Position numbers and translations under genes: made by a program. A stretch of 64,000 nt of DNA from Plectosphaerella cucumerina (Eukaryota > Ascomycota > Sordariomycetes > Glomerellales > Plectosphaerellaceae). Each line of letters begins with the position of its first letter. The first letter of the stretch is position 1. The notes beneath the pieces are model-generated. The model did no database searches. It was not told where the DNA came from and worked only from the letters and a program-made list of their open reading frames with translations. Shown here piece after piece: positions 45,361 to 55,665 of this stretch. Where the stretch lies: positions 3,224,001 through 3,288,000 of the forward strand of contig JAGPXD010000003.1 of assembly GCA_020746995.1 (NCBI GenBank). Reading direction: 5' to 3'.

Positions 45361-46776
45361 CTACGCGACGGATGTGGGGGAGGTCGAATTGCCGCCGCCG
45401 ACGACGTTAAGCATCTCGCCCGGCTCGTACCCCCACTCGGCCTCGAGGTCCCTCAGCCTCCAGAGAGCGCCCCAGCCAGTAGCCCTGTCGACGTGGAGGA
45501 GAATTCTGGCGACTTCGCGACGCTCGGATACGTGAGTGAAGATTTTGCCTGCCAGGTACAGCGGCTGGATGGCGTTGATGAGGCTGCCGAGGTGGGGGTT
45601 CGAGCCTGAGATTCCGCAGATTCGGCGGGCGTGCCAGACAGCCGAGAACTCTGGCGCAACACGCTCTGACCGGCGCATTTCCAGCATGAGGATGCAGGCG
45701 GCGTGGTAGAGCTGGTTGCTGGAGATGGCGGCCCAGTGGGAGAAGAGGATTGTCGGGAAGAGGTGGCCCTCGGCCGACTTGGCCTTGGCGTCGATGATGG
45801 GCAGCATTGGACGAGGGCGCTGGTCGTACCATTTCTGCAGGCTGAGCCAGAGCTGTTCCCAGCGCTGCGTGAAGGGTCTGCTGTCCAGCTCGTCCCGCTC
45901 ACCGAGGCCCAGGTACCGCACGAGTCGATATCGGAGGTTGCACACCTCGGCGCAAAGGTACACGGCGAAGTTGGCGTAGGTGTCGCAAGAGTTGTGGCTG
46001 TGTTTCCAGAATAGCTCCTCAGCTGTCATGCCTGTCGTTTGTCCGTACTTTCCGGGGCTCAGTCCTGGGGCCCATTTGTCGAGTGGCAGCATCGTCGTCT
46101 CGGTACCCGAGGAGATGATCTCGCCGCAGAGCTCCATCCGTGCGTAACACCAGAAAACGGTCTGGGGAAGGCCACCAGAGAATCCATTGACGCCAAAGAA
46201 CTCAAACAGGCCAGCACAGCCCTCGAGATGCCGTCGCCAGTCCTTGGAGCTCCCAGCCATGAGCTCAAAGACGGCCAAGATGCAGGCTGTGACTAGGATG
46301 CTCGGGTCCTTGGCCTGTAGGCTGGGCCCCAGGGCACGAATGCTCTGCTGGTATAGCTCCAGACTGTCGTAGCTCTGCGGTGACGACGGATTCCGTCGCT
46401 CCATTTGCCTGGCGGAGAAGGCCAAGATGGCGTAGAAGAGCGCCGGGGAAGTCTGGGCGAGGATCGGGACCTGTATCTGGAAGTGCCGGGCCTCGTCAAA
46501 CTTGTCGAGATACGGCGCGCATTCAGTTACCCAGTTGGTCAGGTACTTCAGTAGCCGGATTTGGGGGATGTTGATGCTGGCGCAGTCCAAGCGGCGCTTC
46601 TTCCGCTGGTGCTCGCTGTTGTCATGGCCGCTGGAGGCTTGGGGCTCTGGTGTCGCCCAGCGGCTAGGGCTGAGGGTGGAAAGACCCGTGAAGACGGCAT
46701 CCCGAAGCTGCTCTTGCAGTTCCAGGAACCTCGGGTCGGTCGAGATGTCGTCAAGCTCTGGGAGTAGAGACGCCAT
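45361..46776 (-). CDS. Fungal_trans_2-type regulator without zinc cluster, 471 aa
   Basis: Single exon; start MASLLPELDDISTDPRF at 46776. An in-frame Met at 46848 exists, but the extra residues look non-coding. The chain has a basic patch (HQRKKRRLD) near residue 65. The helical middle domain of fungal transcription factors follows: RLLKYLTNWVTECAPYLDKF, PALFYAILAFSARQMERR, DWRRHLEGCAGLFEFFG and a closing region ending in HVDRATGWGALWRLRD. This matches the Fungal_trans_2 family, members of which normally carry an N-terminal Zn2Cys6 cluster. I looked in all frames upstream to 47,140 and found no cysteine cluster. It may regulate by partnership, or have lost its DNA-binding exon. Confidence 0.8.
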   Translation of the reverse strand: MASLLPELDDISTDPRFLELQEQLRDAVFTGLSTLSPSRWATPEPQASSGHDNSEHQRKKRRLDCASINIPQIRLLKYLTNWVTECAPYLDKFDEARHFQIQVPILAQTSPALFYAILAFSARQMERRNPSSPQSYDSLELYQQSIRALGPSLQAKDPSILVTACILAVFELMAGSSKDWRRHLEGCAGLFEFFGVNGFSGGLPQTVFWCYARMELCGEIISSGTETTMLPLDKWAPGLSPGKYGQTTGMTAEELFWKHSHNSCDTYANFAVYLCAEVCNLRYRLVRYLGLGERDELDSRPFTQRWEQLWLSLQKWYDQRPRPMLPIIDAKAKSAEGHLFPTILFSHWAAISSNQLYHAACILMLEMRRSERVAPEFSAVWHARRICGISGSNPHLGSLINAIQPLYLAGKIFTHVSERREVARILLHVDRATGWGALWRLRDLEAEWGYEPGEMLNVVGGGNSTSPTSVA

Positions 46777-47420
46777 GATGGTTAAGGCATGTTGTCGATG
46801 ATGAGCGGTCCGCCAAGATCCGAGACGGACGATCAGGAGTGAAGTCAATCGAGTTTGTGCTTAGTCATCGGGAGAGGACATGACAGTCGCTACTTCCAGT
46901 CCTGCCAGGATGTCCGGTCTTTCCCCTGGTTGACATTGGTAACAATTGGGTGTTCGGGAGTGCGGCTCAATCTTGACTCGTCGGGTAATTTCGCAAAGAC
47001 CTGTTGCGCCTGGGAGGAGGCAAATTCTAGCCGACGGCTCACTCCCAGCACCCATGGATGGTGGAGTCTCGACAGTGCTACCATCCCTGGACCAGGCCAC
47101 TTCGGCGGAGACCACGCTAAATACCCCGACTTGCGGTGCTAATTAGGTACAAGTTTGTCACTGGCTTCAGGGGCCTTGCAACGAGAGGTAGTGCGGGGCC
47201 GACCCGAGGAGCAGTGCACTTAGAAGGCACCCCGCTGGAAAAGCTCGGGCAGATCGTTGCTGCTCCTCCATCTTGGTCCTCCCCGCAAGATTCCAACTCC
47301 ATCTCCTCATTCTCTCCCGCAAAGGGTTGCATAGGCTATGCCTCCCCAGACTTACCGCGCCAGCTCCGTGAAGCACCATCATACCCACGACATCAGGCGA
47401 CGCGCGATTCATCCGATGCC
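46777..47420. promoter_or_regulatory. Divergent promoter between two regulator genes
   Basis: 644 bp shared by the 45361-46776 regulator (minus) and the Zn2Cys6 regulator starting at 47421 (plus). No gene inside. Confidence 0.5.
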
Positions 47421-49179
47421 ATGTCTGCGTCGGCTGCGTCTGGCGGCATCATGATGCCTGCTGCCGGCGCCCCCAAAGAGACAAGACGAAGATCAAGACG
47501 AGGGTGCATACCTTGTCGGAAACGACATCGGAAATGTAGGCTCCAGCCGCTCAAGCACAAGGAGGAGCTGCTGGCTAACCAATCTTCAGGCGACGAGCAA
47601 AAGCCATCATGTGGTAGTTGCCAAGAGAGGCGCGTGGACTGTGCATACAAGCCACTTACCTGGATATCAGATGTCCACTCGAAGTCAACAGAGACAAAGG
47701 ACAGCACGAGCGCCGGCCCAAGAAGCAACTCGTCGCGTCTGCCATCACCCACACCAGCACACGTGTCGAGCCCCTCCCCGACCGCCCCGATGGGAGCAGA
47801 GCCTCAAGAGATGGCTGCAAGTGCGGCAGCTCGCATCAGCATCGAGGGAGACCCCGCTTTGGCGGAAAGACGCAGCTTTGTTCGCGTGGGACTCCCGCCT
47901 GCGGCTCCGCGAGACATGTCTGTCTCATCCCGTGCCGAGGGGACGGTTAGGCTCACGAACTCGGGCCCTGTGGAGCCCTGCAGGGTAGCCGCCACTCTAC
48001 GCAGCTTTATCTACGACATCGCTCCGTTGATCGATTCCAGCGCGCCGCGGTCTTCATTTGCCGTCGAAGTTCTGGAGATGGCTCGGACCTCCGATGCCAT
48101 CTCGGAGGCCATCACCCTAGTCGTCAAAGCTCGGCTGGCACACACCCGTCATAGCAACGAGCCCAGGGTCTCGCTAGCCGAGACCCGGAGGGCTCCTGCA
48201 GACCTGTCCGCGAGGGACGAGTTTGCGGCGCGTGTTGGGCACGCCCTGCTGACTCTAGAGAGCTTCTTTGGCACGCGCCCTTCCGACTGGTCTGGCATTC
48301 GCGTGCAATATTCAAGGGATGGGTCCCCTGATACTTCGCTGCAGTCTGTCAAGGAGCCTCTCCAGTCACTTTTGCGGTATCAGATCAAGATAGGTACGAT
48401 GAACCATGATGAAGCAAGGTATGACTATGCTGACAAGACCTGCCCTACCAGAACTGGCACAATCATTGCGCACCAATACGCCATTGTCAGAAGTTTTGCT
48501 GTCTTGGGTCCGCCTTCACCCCATGTCAACGCCCAACTCTGGACCACAGAGCGTGTGCAATGCCAGCCTCTGCCAACTAGCCCGATGCATCGACCTGATC
48601 AATCGTAGGCCGTCTGTATTTTCCGCGACGCGCCTAGGGGAGACTACGGATCCTTCAGGCGACTTCGAGTCGGCATGGGCCACACAATGGGCACTTTGCA
48701 CGCACTGGTTCCAGACAAGACCGCCAGACATGGTTCCTATTCTGGAAACATCGGCCTTGGAAGCGGCAGCACTCACCATAGGGGGTCCTGGCTTCCCAGT
48801 CTCGCTCCACAGCAGCCCCATCTCTCTGCAGGCCAACGTGAACATGCACCTGGCGTGCCTACTCCTTCTCAAGCATAAGCCTGGCCTTTCGGCTGCCACC
48901 CGGCCACAGCAACCTCTCGAGTCACGCAGCTGGCACTCGGAAAAGATCGCCGGCAGCCTCATGTGGAACACGTTCAAGGAGCAGTGGGACCCGATCCTCC
49001 TCGGGGCCCTACTCACGATTGCCGAAGACATGACTCATCGCGCACAACAGCTTGCCATCGAGGAATGCCTGCAGCGCATTTCACGAGAAGTCGGCATCGA
49101 TTTACGGCAAGAGATGACCGATCTTGGCCGCATATGGAAGGCGTTCCAAGAGGATTTCGACGTTGACTTTGATTATTGA
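47421..49179 (+). CDS. Zn2Cys6 transcription factor, 548 aa
   Basis: Exons are 47421-47535, 47590-48393 and 48452-49179. Intron 1 (54 nt, GTAGGC, branch GGCTAACC, TCAG) interrupts the codon of Cys39. After splicing the cluster is Cys29-x2-Cys32-x6-Cys39-x6-Cys46-x2-Cys49-x6-Cys56, an exact binuclear cluster (start GCIPCRKRHRKC, then SCGSCQERRVDC). Intron 2 is GTACGA..CCAG, with branch GCTGAC. A Ser/Pro-rich linker follows, then a helical regulatory part (TLRSFIYDIAPLIDSS; LEMARTSDAISEAITLVV). It should bind CGG-containing sites. Targets are probably local given the neighbouring metabolic genes, but this is inference. Confidence 0.85.
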
Positions 49180-50027
49180 ATATCCCTTCCAATCAGCATT
49201 CATGGAGGATCATGGCATGATCAGGTTTCCTCGTCCGCACCTTATTGGCTTTTGCTATGCACCCAGCGTTGTTCGTGCAGGTCATGTCGTTCGGCGGATT
49301 TCCGAGACCCACAACTCCAACGGTCCAGACGACGACTGCCGACCCTGGGGTTGAATCGCGGAGGGCCAACAGCGGCATGAAGCTATCCTGATACGGAAGC
49401 ATAGCCTACGGCGCAAGGGACTTCCGCTGCAGTGCCGATCGGACAGGGCCAAGACGCATGCCCTGCCTGGGTGCTAGACCGATTCCAGCAGCGTAGGCTA
49501 TCGTGTTTCCTCCCCACCGTCGTAGGCTACTGACGGAGCCGCTCGCACAGGCACGACGAGTCATCCTAGCGCAACTTCAGGTGGCCGATTTTTCTTTCCG
49601 TGACACGCAGGATTCCCCACCCCTACCTCGTGAACCGTCGTTGGCCCCCGACCTCAGCAGGTTTGCGGGGAGTTCGAGCAGGCATTGTGGGATGTCCAGA
49701 CTGATCTGGTCGTGTGCCCTCCACGTTCCGGGGTGGAAGCGTGGAGCAACCGGAGCACCCCGGGGGAGCCAGACCTAAGGTTGGAGGGGCAGGTTGCCGC
49801 CCCGGCCACGGGTATCCCAGTGCTTTCCCGTGGGCGGACGAACCATCCCTGGCCGGCGCGAGGGGTAGCATGATGCGGAGGGAAATGTATAAAGTCAGAG
49901 TTTGCCCACCCCATGCCGGGTATCGAGAAGTCGTCTCGAAGCATCGCATACCTTCAGCTCCAGCCTCAGTTGGCGAGTCGCAGTCCCAGCTCTCCTCTGT
50001 CTATCTACCCCGCCAAAGTCGGCAACC
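49180..50027. promoter_or_regulatory. Promoter region of the MFS sugar transporter
   Basis: No gene. Several SYGGRG words (CTGGGG, GCGGGG, CCGGGG) match the CreA/Mig1 repressor consensus. They are short and expected by chance in GC-rich DNA, so this is only suggestive of carbon repression. A TATAAA lies at 49888-49893, 135 bp before the ATG. Confidence 0.45.
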
Positions 50028-51896
50028 ATGGCCATCAACACGTCCAAGGCGGCGATTCAGGCCCGGACTGAACTCGCCTTCCAGAACCGGTGGAAGACGC
50101 TCGCGAGCAACCCCAAGATCATCGTCATCGCCCTCTTCGCTTCCTTTGGAGGCTTCGAGTATGGATACCAGCAGGGTGTCCTCGGCCAATCCTTTGTCAT
50201 GACGCGCTTCATGGACAACTTTCCCAGCGTTGTCGAGTCGTCCAGCGCAAAGGGTTGGCTGACGTCTGTCCTGCAACTCGGCGGTATTCTTGGCTCCGTC
50301 TCCGCCGGTATTCTTGGTGAGGTCTTCTCGAGGAAGTACACCATGTTCATGGCGTGCCTCTGGGTCATCCTCGGCAGCTTCCTGTACACCGGAGCCTCCT
50401 ACCACAAGCCCGAGATGCTCTACGCAGGCCGGTTCTTCACGGGCGTCGGAGTGGGCATTTTCAGCGGCGTTGGGTAAGTACCACATCGTGTACGCGCTGT
50501 TTCCCGGCGCTAACCAGCTACAGACCTCTCTACAACGCTGAGCTTTCCGCCCCTGAGCTCCGTGGCTTCATCGTATCTTTCTACCAGTTCTGCACCATTC
50601 TCGGCATCATGCTCTCGTTCTGGGTCGGCTATGGCAGCAACTACATCGGCGGTATTGGCGAGGGTCAGACCGATCTTGCTTGGCGTCTGCCGTCCTACAT
50701 CCAGGGCATCCCCGCTGTTCTGCTCGCCATCGGTATCTGGTGGCTGCCCTTCTCGCCGCGCTGGCTCGCCAAGCAGGGCCGTGACGAGGAGGCGCTCAAG
50801 ACCCTGTCTTATCTTCGCAACCTTCTCGAGGACGACGAGCTCGTCATCACCGAGCTGAAGGAGATCCAGGCCGAGGTCCTCTTTGAGCAGCGCGTCTTCC
50901 AGAAGAACTTCCCCCACCTTGCCGAGAAGAACACTACGGTGCTTCGCAAGGAGGCTGCTCAGTACTGGCAGATCTTGAGGAACTGGGACCACTTCAAGCG
51001 CGTGTCGACGGCGTGGCTGGTCATGTTCTTCCAGCAGGTATGTTGCTCCCGATATGATATCGCCTAACTTGGGCGGTCCTGTTGAAGAAATCCTCTGACT
51101 CAGCGTGTTATAGTGGTCCGGTATCGACGCTATCATCTACTACTCCGCCGATGTGTTCCAGAGCCTCGGCCTTACCGGCGGCACCCTGGCGCTCCTTGCC
51201 AGCGGTGTGACGGGTGTCATCTTCATGATCTCGACCATTCCGGCCATGCCCCTCATCGACAAGGTTGGCCGCAAGCCCATGCTCATCGTTGGTTCCATCG
51301 TTATGTGGATCGCCATGGTTATCCCTGGCATCATCGACGCCAAGTTCCACGACAGCTGGGCTACAAACGAAGCAGCTGGGTGGGTCGCTGTTGTTTTCGT
51401 TTGGATCTACGTGGGAGCGTTCGGTGCTACTTGGGGTCCCTGCTCGTGGGTTCTGATCTCTGAGATCTTCCCTCTGTCCATCCGCTCCAAGGGCGTGTCC
51501 ATCGGAGCTTCCAGCAACTGGTTGAACAACTTGTACGTTATCCCGGAGTCCTTTATTACTACATCAGGCTGTGTCAGGAATTTACTAACTCCGTAACTTA
51601 GCGCGGTCGCCTTCTTCGTACCCGCGATGTTCGCGGGCTGGGGCTGGGGAACCTACATCTTCTTTGCCGTTTTCCTTGCTGGTGGCATCGCGTGGGTTTG
51701 GTTCTGCCTTCCCGAGACCAAGGGCGTTTCTCTCGAGGACATGGACAAGATCTTCGGCAGTCACACTGGCGCCGAGGATGCTGTGCTGCTCGCTCAGGCG
51801 CGTGCCGACGTCGGTCTTGTGGACGAAGATTCCGAGCATGCTGTTTTCGACAAGGCTTCTGAGAAGGGGGAGAAGAGCGCCGTTGAGAGGGTCTAG
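50028..51896 (+). CDS. MFS sugar transporter, 557 aa
   Basis: Exons are 50028-50473, 50524-51037, 51114-51532 and 51602-51896. The introns are 50, 76 and 69 nt with good signals (third branch TACTAACT). The chain has twelve helices of the sugar-porter type. Signatures are GGFEYGYQQGVLGQSF in helix 1, YNAELSAPELRGFIVSFYQ (PESPR-like region after helix 4), the mid-loop PRWLAKQGRDEEALKTL, QQWSGIDAIIYYS in helix 7, DKVGRKPMLIVGS between helices 8 and 9, and LPETKGVSLEDMD at the end of helix 12. It imports a mono- or disaccharide at the plasma membrane; the substrate cannot be read from sequence. It lies between two Zn2Cys6 regulators and about 5 kb from ribokinase. Confidence 0.93.
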
Positions 51897-52105
51897 ATGA
51901 GGTTGATACCTGCATGCGTAGAAGCATCTGCAATAATTGTTGCTGTAGCGCACTAAATGATGCGCTAAAACTTGTGGAATATCAGGGTGTTGAAGCCTAG
52001 TAAAATTCCCCGCACGTGGGCCGCCCACCAACGTCCAAAGCTCCGGGCGGGCACCTTCTTCCCCCTCCCAACCACCATGCAACGACGTGACATCCACGCC
52101 CAATC

Positions 52106-54293
52106 ATGGACCAGGACGGAGCACCGACGCAGAGACTCTCGTACGTCAATCGCCAGATGGATTTGTATCCCGATTGACACCTCCGCAGATGTCGTCGATG
52201 TCAAACGCGCAAGGTCAGCATTGCCGCTCTTTCCCCGGGATGATCAGCTCGTGACGGCCCAGCACAGATCAAGTGCGACCGCAAGCAGCCGTGCTCGAAC
52301 TGCGTCTATCACAAAGCCGCCTGCGAGTTTCGCGCACAGGATAGCCGTCGGAGGCCGGTCGCGCATGCATATGTTGCGGCTCTGGAGACTCGTGTCGCCT
52401 GGTACGAGTCGCTCATCCGGAAGCTTAAGGATACCGACTCCTCTGGGAGGGACGCCCTTCTCGACGGCGTTACGCTGGACGACCACCTTGCATCACGAGA
52501 CGCGGCAAAGACAGCTGAATCAGCACAGGATGAGCCGCCGCGCGAGGCTCAGAGACCCGAGGCATCTCCCGTGGCCGTCGGTTCGCTGACACATGGCGCG
52601 TCGGGCACCCTGCAATACCACGGCCCTACAAGTGCGTACCTTGACGACAGCGCCGAAGACCTCGCATCAGCATCCCTCGAGCCGCCCAGGGAGATTTCCA
52701 GCGTCCATTCATGGAGTGATCTGCGCCTGGCATCCGCGCTCGGCATCGACACCGCTCTAGTCAACGAGAGTCTGGCCCTCTTTTTCACGCAGCAGTATCC
52801 CCAATTCATGTTCGTGTATCGGGAGGCTTTCCTGTCCGACTACTTCACCTCAGAACACGGCGGAAAGTACTGGTCCTTCCCGCTCCTCTATGCCCTCTGT
52901 GCGCTGGGAGCGGTACATTCATCCGAGCCGCAGACGCGCAAGAAGGCGTTCCTGCTTGCCAAATGTGCCGAGGAGATCCTCATCACCCACGAGCTGGGCA
53001 GGCCCTCCTTCACCACGGTACAGGCGCTGCTGTGCCTCGGGTTCCATGAGCTGGGCCACGGGAACTCGTCCCGAGGATGGTTGTTATCCGGGATGGCCTT
53101 CCGGATGGGCCAGGACCTTGGGTTTCACCGAGACCCGAGGCTCTGGATATCCAAGGATAGCTCTATCCTGACCGCCAGTGATGTCGAGATCCGCCGAAGG
53201 ATCTATTGGGGGTGTTACCTCGCCGACAAGTTCATCAGCTTGTACCTGGGACGACCCGTCAGTCTCATGGAATGCGATGCAGAGGTTGAACCCGTCGAGC
53301 CGCTGCCCGACTTTCCCGATGGCCATGACTGGTTTGGGTTGACCGAGCTGGCTTCGGACTTCTCACGCACCGCCGGCATGCGACCACAACTGACCCTCGG
53401 GTTCCGTCACATGGTCGTGCTGGGCGGCATCTTCCAAGATGTTCTGACCGTCATTTTCTCCCCCAAGCCCCGCGCCAACCAGTCTTCCATTCTCAACCAC
53501 CTAGGCCAGTTCAATCTTCGACTCAATCGATGGCACTCTGAACTTCCCGAGTCGCTTCAATGGAGCCAGTGGGCGTCCAGATCCTCTGTTGAGCCACATA
53601 TTCTTGTATTACAGTAGGCAACAGTTTGGCCAACTTGACGTTTCGAACCTCCTTCGCTGACCAATGCAGCCTTCTCTACCATAGCATCATGCTATCATTG
53701 AACCGTCACTTCATCGACCCATCAAAGCATCCCGGTATGGTTCCAAACCAGCAGTCACAGTCGGCTTGTGCCGAATCCTGCGACGCTGTGGTGGCCATTG
53801 TCCGACAATTCCGCAACCAGCCAGGCAGTCGCCCGCCCGTCATCCTGCTCTACGCTCTGAGCACCGTGACTATCACGATTTTGACGACGTCCGGACGGCA
53901 AAAGCAGCACCAGGACGCCAGGCTGTCTTTCGTCATGAAGGCCATGGCAGAATGTACTCCTCATTTCAGGCTCGCCGGCGAAATGCGATCCAAGCTCGCA
54001 CGACATCTCGAGGCCAAGAGTGGCAGCACAGCTGCAAGGAGCAGACCAAGCCAGCCCGACAGGCGGCATCGAACATCGAGTCAGCTGGAACCTCCGCTTC
54101 TGGGGACTTGGCTGCACAGAACAACGCCATGCTCTCTCTGGGTTTTCCCGCAGAAATGCTCGAGGCACCGGCCGGTACAGCTACCGGCATGCCCTTGACA
54201 GCCACACCTGGATTCGAGGAAGGATTCGGACAGTTCGGGGACTCGTTCCTCTCTGACGCCTTTCAAGAATGGTTTTACTCATCGGCGCAGTAG
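52106..54293 (+). pseudogene. Zn2Cys6 transcription factor with an apparent one-base frameshift near its C-terminus
   Basis: Exons are 52106-52140, 52189-52213, 52268-53613 and 53670 onward, with introns of 48, 54 and 56 nt. The spliced start gives Cys13-x2-Cys16-x6-Cys23-x5-Cys29-x2-Cys32-x6-Cys39 (LSCRRCQTRKIKC, PCSNCVYHKAAC). Next come a linker and the fungal-specific regulatory domain (YPQFMFVYREAFLSDYF, GWLLSGMAFRMGQDLGFHRD, RRIYWGCYLADKF, LLYHSIMLSLNRHFI). After RSKLARHLEAK near 54,018 the frame turns to unlikely sequence ending at 54198. One base earlier in phase, the reading EWQHSCKEQ continues to a typical aromatic/acidic end (FGDSFLSDAFQEWFYSSAQ) at 54293. No GT-AG intron restores it. 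Either a real lesion or a base-call error; if the short frame is real, only the tail is altered. Confidence 0.75.
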
Positions 54294-54363
54294 AAACAAA
54301 TCACGATCTTATGTTGCAGAAGACCATCATGCAGCCAATTTCTATTTGCCATCATGATTCTAT

Positions 54364-55665
54364 CTACGCCTTCGGGAGGCCCTTGGCAATGCCACGCTCG
54401 ACGGAGGCCACGAAAGATTCTACATCCTTGACCGAATTGTAAAAACCAAACGACACACGGACGCCACGACGGTACGGGGTGACGTAGACGAACTCATCCT
54501 TGAAGTGCGATGCCCACCGAGGGTCCAGCAGCTCGACGATGTAAATGTGCGGCGCTCTCTCGCTTGCCACCCTCGAGCCAACGACACCCACTTGCAAAGC
54601 GTCCAGACGCTTGATAAGTTCACGGCCGAGGGCGCGGTAGTGGCTTTCCAGACGTTTCATGCCGATGTCTCCGTCGAACAGCGCCAGAGAGGCTCCGAGC
54701 GCCGTTGCTGAGACGAGGGATATGTTCAGATGGCCGTAACGGGCGGTCGTCTGGTGATACTCGACCTCTGGCCGTGCAATAAGATCACCCTGGATGTTCG
54801 CGATGGCGCCGGCGCCCACGATCGGAGGCGTTTCCTTGAGCTGGCCGAGCACTTCGGGGTTGATGTACAGGGCACCCAGACCGGTTGGGCACCCGAGAGC
54901 CTTGTGAGTGCCAAAGGCGGCGGCCGAGATGTTCCACTCGGTGACGTTGATGGCGGCGGCGCCAATGTGTTGGGTCATGTCGACGAGGATGTGGACCCCC
55001 TTTGGTCGGAACTTTGCGGCGATATCTCTCACGTCGTTGAGCTGTCCGCTGTGGAACATGACCGAGGAGATGCCGATGGCGACCGTCTTGTTGTCGACGT
55101 GAGGAGCGAAGGTGGCGGCGTTGGCAAAGTCGGACTTTGTCTCGGCGTCGGGGATGCGGCGAACCTCGAGGCCTTGCTCCCGCAGGGCAAGCCAGCCATA
55201 CACATGGTTGGGGTGCTCTCCCTCGAGGACGACGACGTTATCGCCGGGACTGAACTTGATGGAGCGCTGGAAGAGGTTGAGGCCCTCGGTGGTGTCGCGG
55301 GTGAAAGCCAGCGACGTCGCGGGGACCTTGATGTGCTGAGCAAGCGCCTCGGCGGCATCGGCGGCCGCTGTCTGCCACTTGCCCTTTGGTCCCGGGCTCG
55401 AGCACGCCTCGAGGAGGTACTGGTCGAGCGCCGCCTTGACTCGGAGGTTCATGATGGCCTGGTAGCCCGAGTTGACGTGGGTGACGGCGCCGCTGTCGAC
55501 TGCGGGAGCGAGGGCCCTGTATCTGGCCATTTCGGCGGCTTCAAAGTGCCTGAAGCTCTCGCTGGTGACCGATACGTCTGTCGCCAGGAGAGCTTGCTTG
55601 CTGCTGTGGATGGGCTCTGACGACTTGGGCTCGACGACGAGCGAGGAAACGGCGGAGGGGCTCAT
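54364..55665 (-). CDS. Class V PLP-dependent aminotransferase/lyase, 433 aa
   Basis: Single exon starting MSPSAVSSLVVEPKSSEP. Class V fold features are visible: FTRDTTEGLNLF for cofactor phosphate binding, EGEHPNHVYGWLALREQG, Asp229 in HILVDMTQHIGAAAIN, which contacts the pyridine nitrogen, and the Schiff-base Lys255 in FGTHKALGCPTGLGALYI. The C-terminal domain ends RRGVRVSFGFYNSVKDVES. The family includes cysteine desulfurases, isopenicillin N epimerase-like enzymes, kynureninase and Egt2-type C-S lyases, and I cannot choose among them. No targeting signal is obvious. It is divergent from an amino-acid permease over 628 bp, suggesting joint use on an amino acid. Confidence 0.87.
   Translation of the reverse strand: MSPSAVSSLVVEPKSSEPIHSSKQALLATDVSVTSESFRHFEAAEMARYRALAPAVDSGAVTHVNSGYQAIMNLRVKAALDQYLLEACSSPGPKGKWQTAAADAAEALAQHIKVPATSLAFTRDTTEGLNLFQRSIKFSPGDNVVVLEGEHPNHVYGWLALREQGLEVRRIPDAETKSDFANAATFAPHVDNKTVAIGISSVMFHSGQLNDVRDIAAKFRPKGVHILVDMTQHIGAAAINVTEWNISAAAFGTHKALGCPTGLGALYINPEVLGQLKETPPIVGAGAIANIQGDLIARPEVEYHQTTARYGHLNISLVSATALGASLALFDGDIGMKRLESHYRALGRELIKRLDALQVGVVGSRVASERAPHIYIVELLDPRWASHFKDEFVYVTPYRRGVRVSFGFYNSVKDVESFVASVERGIAKGLPKA

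Noticed and set aside
53954..54018. 65-nt intron (GTACTC..CCAAG) to repair the frameshift in the second Zn2Cys6 regulator
   Set aside because: Joining these ends creates a TAG stop and would delete a helix typical of the family.
54730..55620. 296-aa plus-strand frame opposite the class V PLP enzyme
   Set aside because: Antisense shadow; the minus strand encodes a complete enzyme with Lys255 and cofactor motifs.
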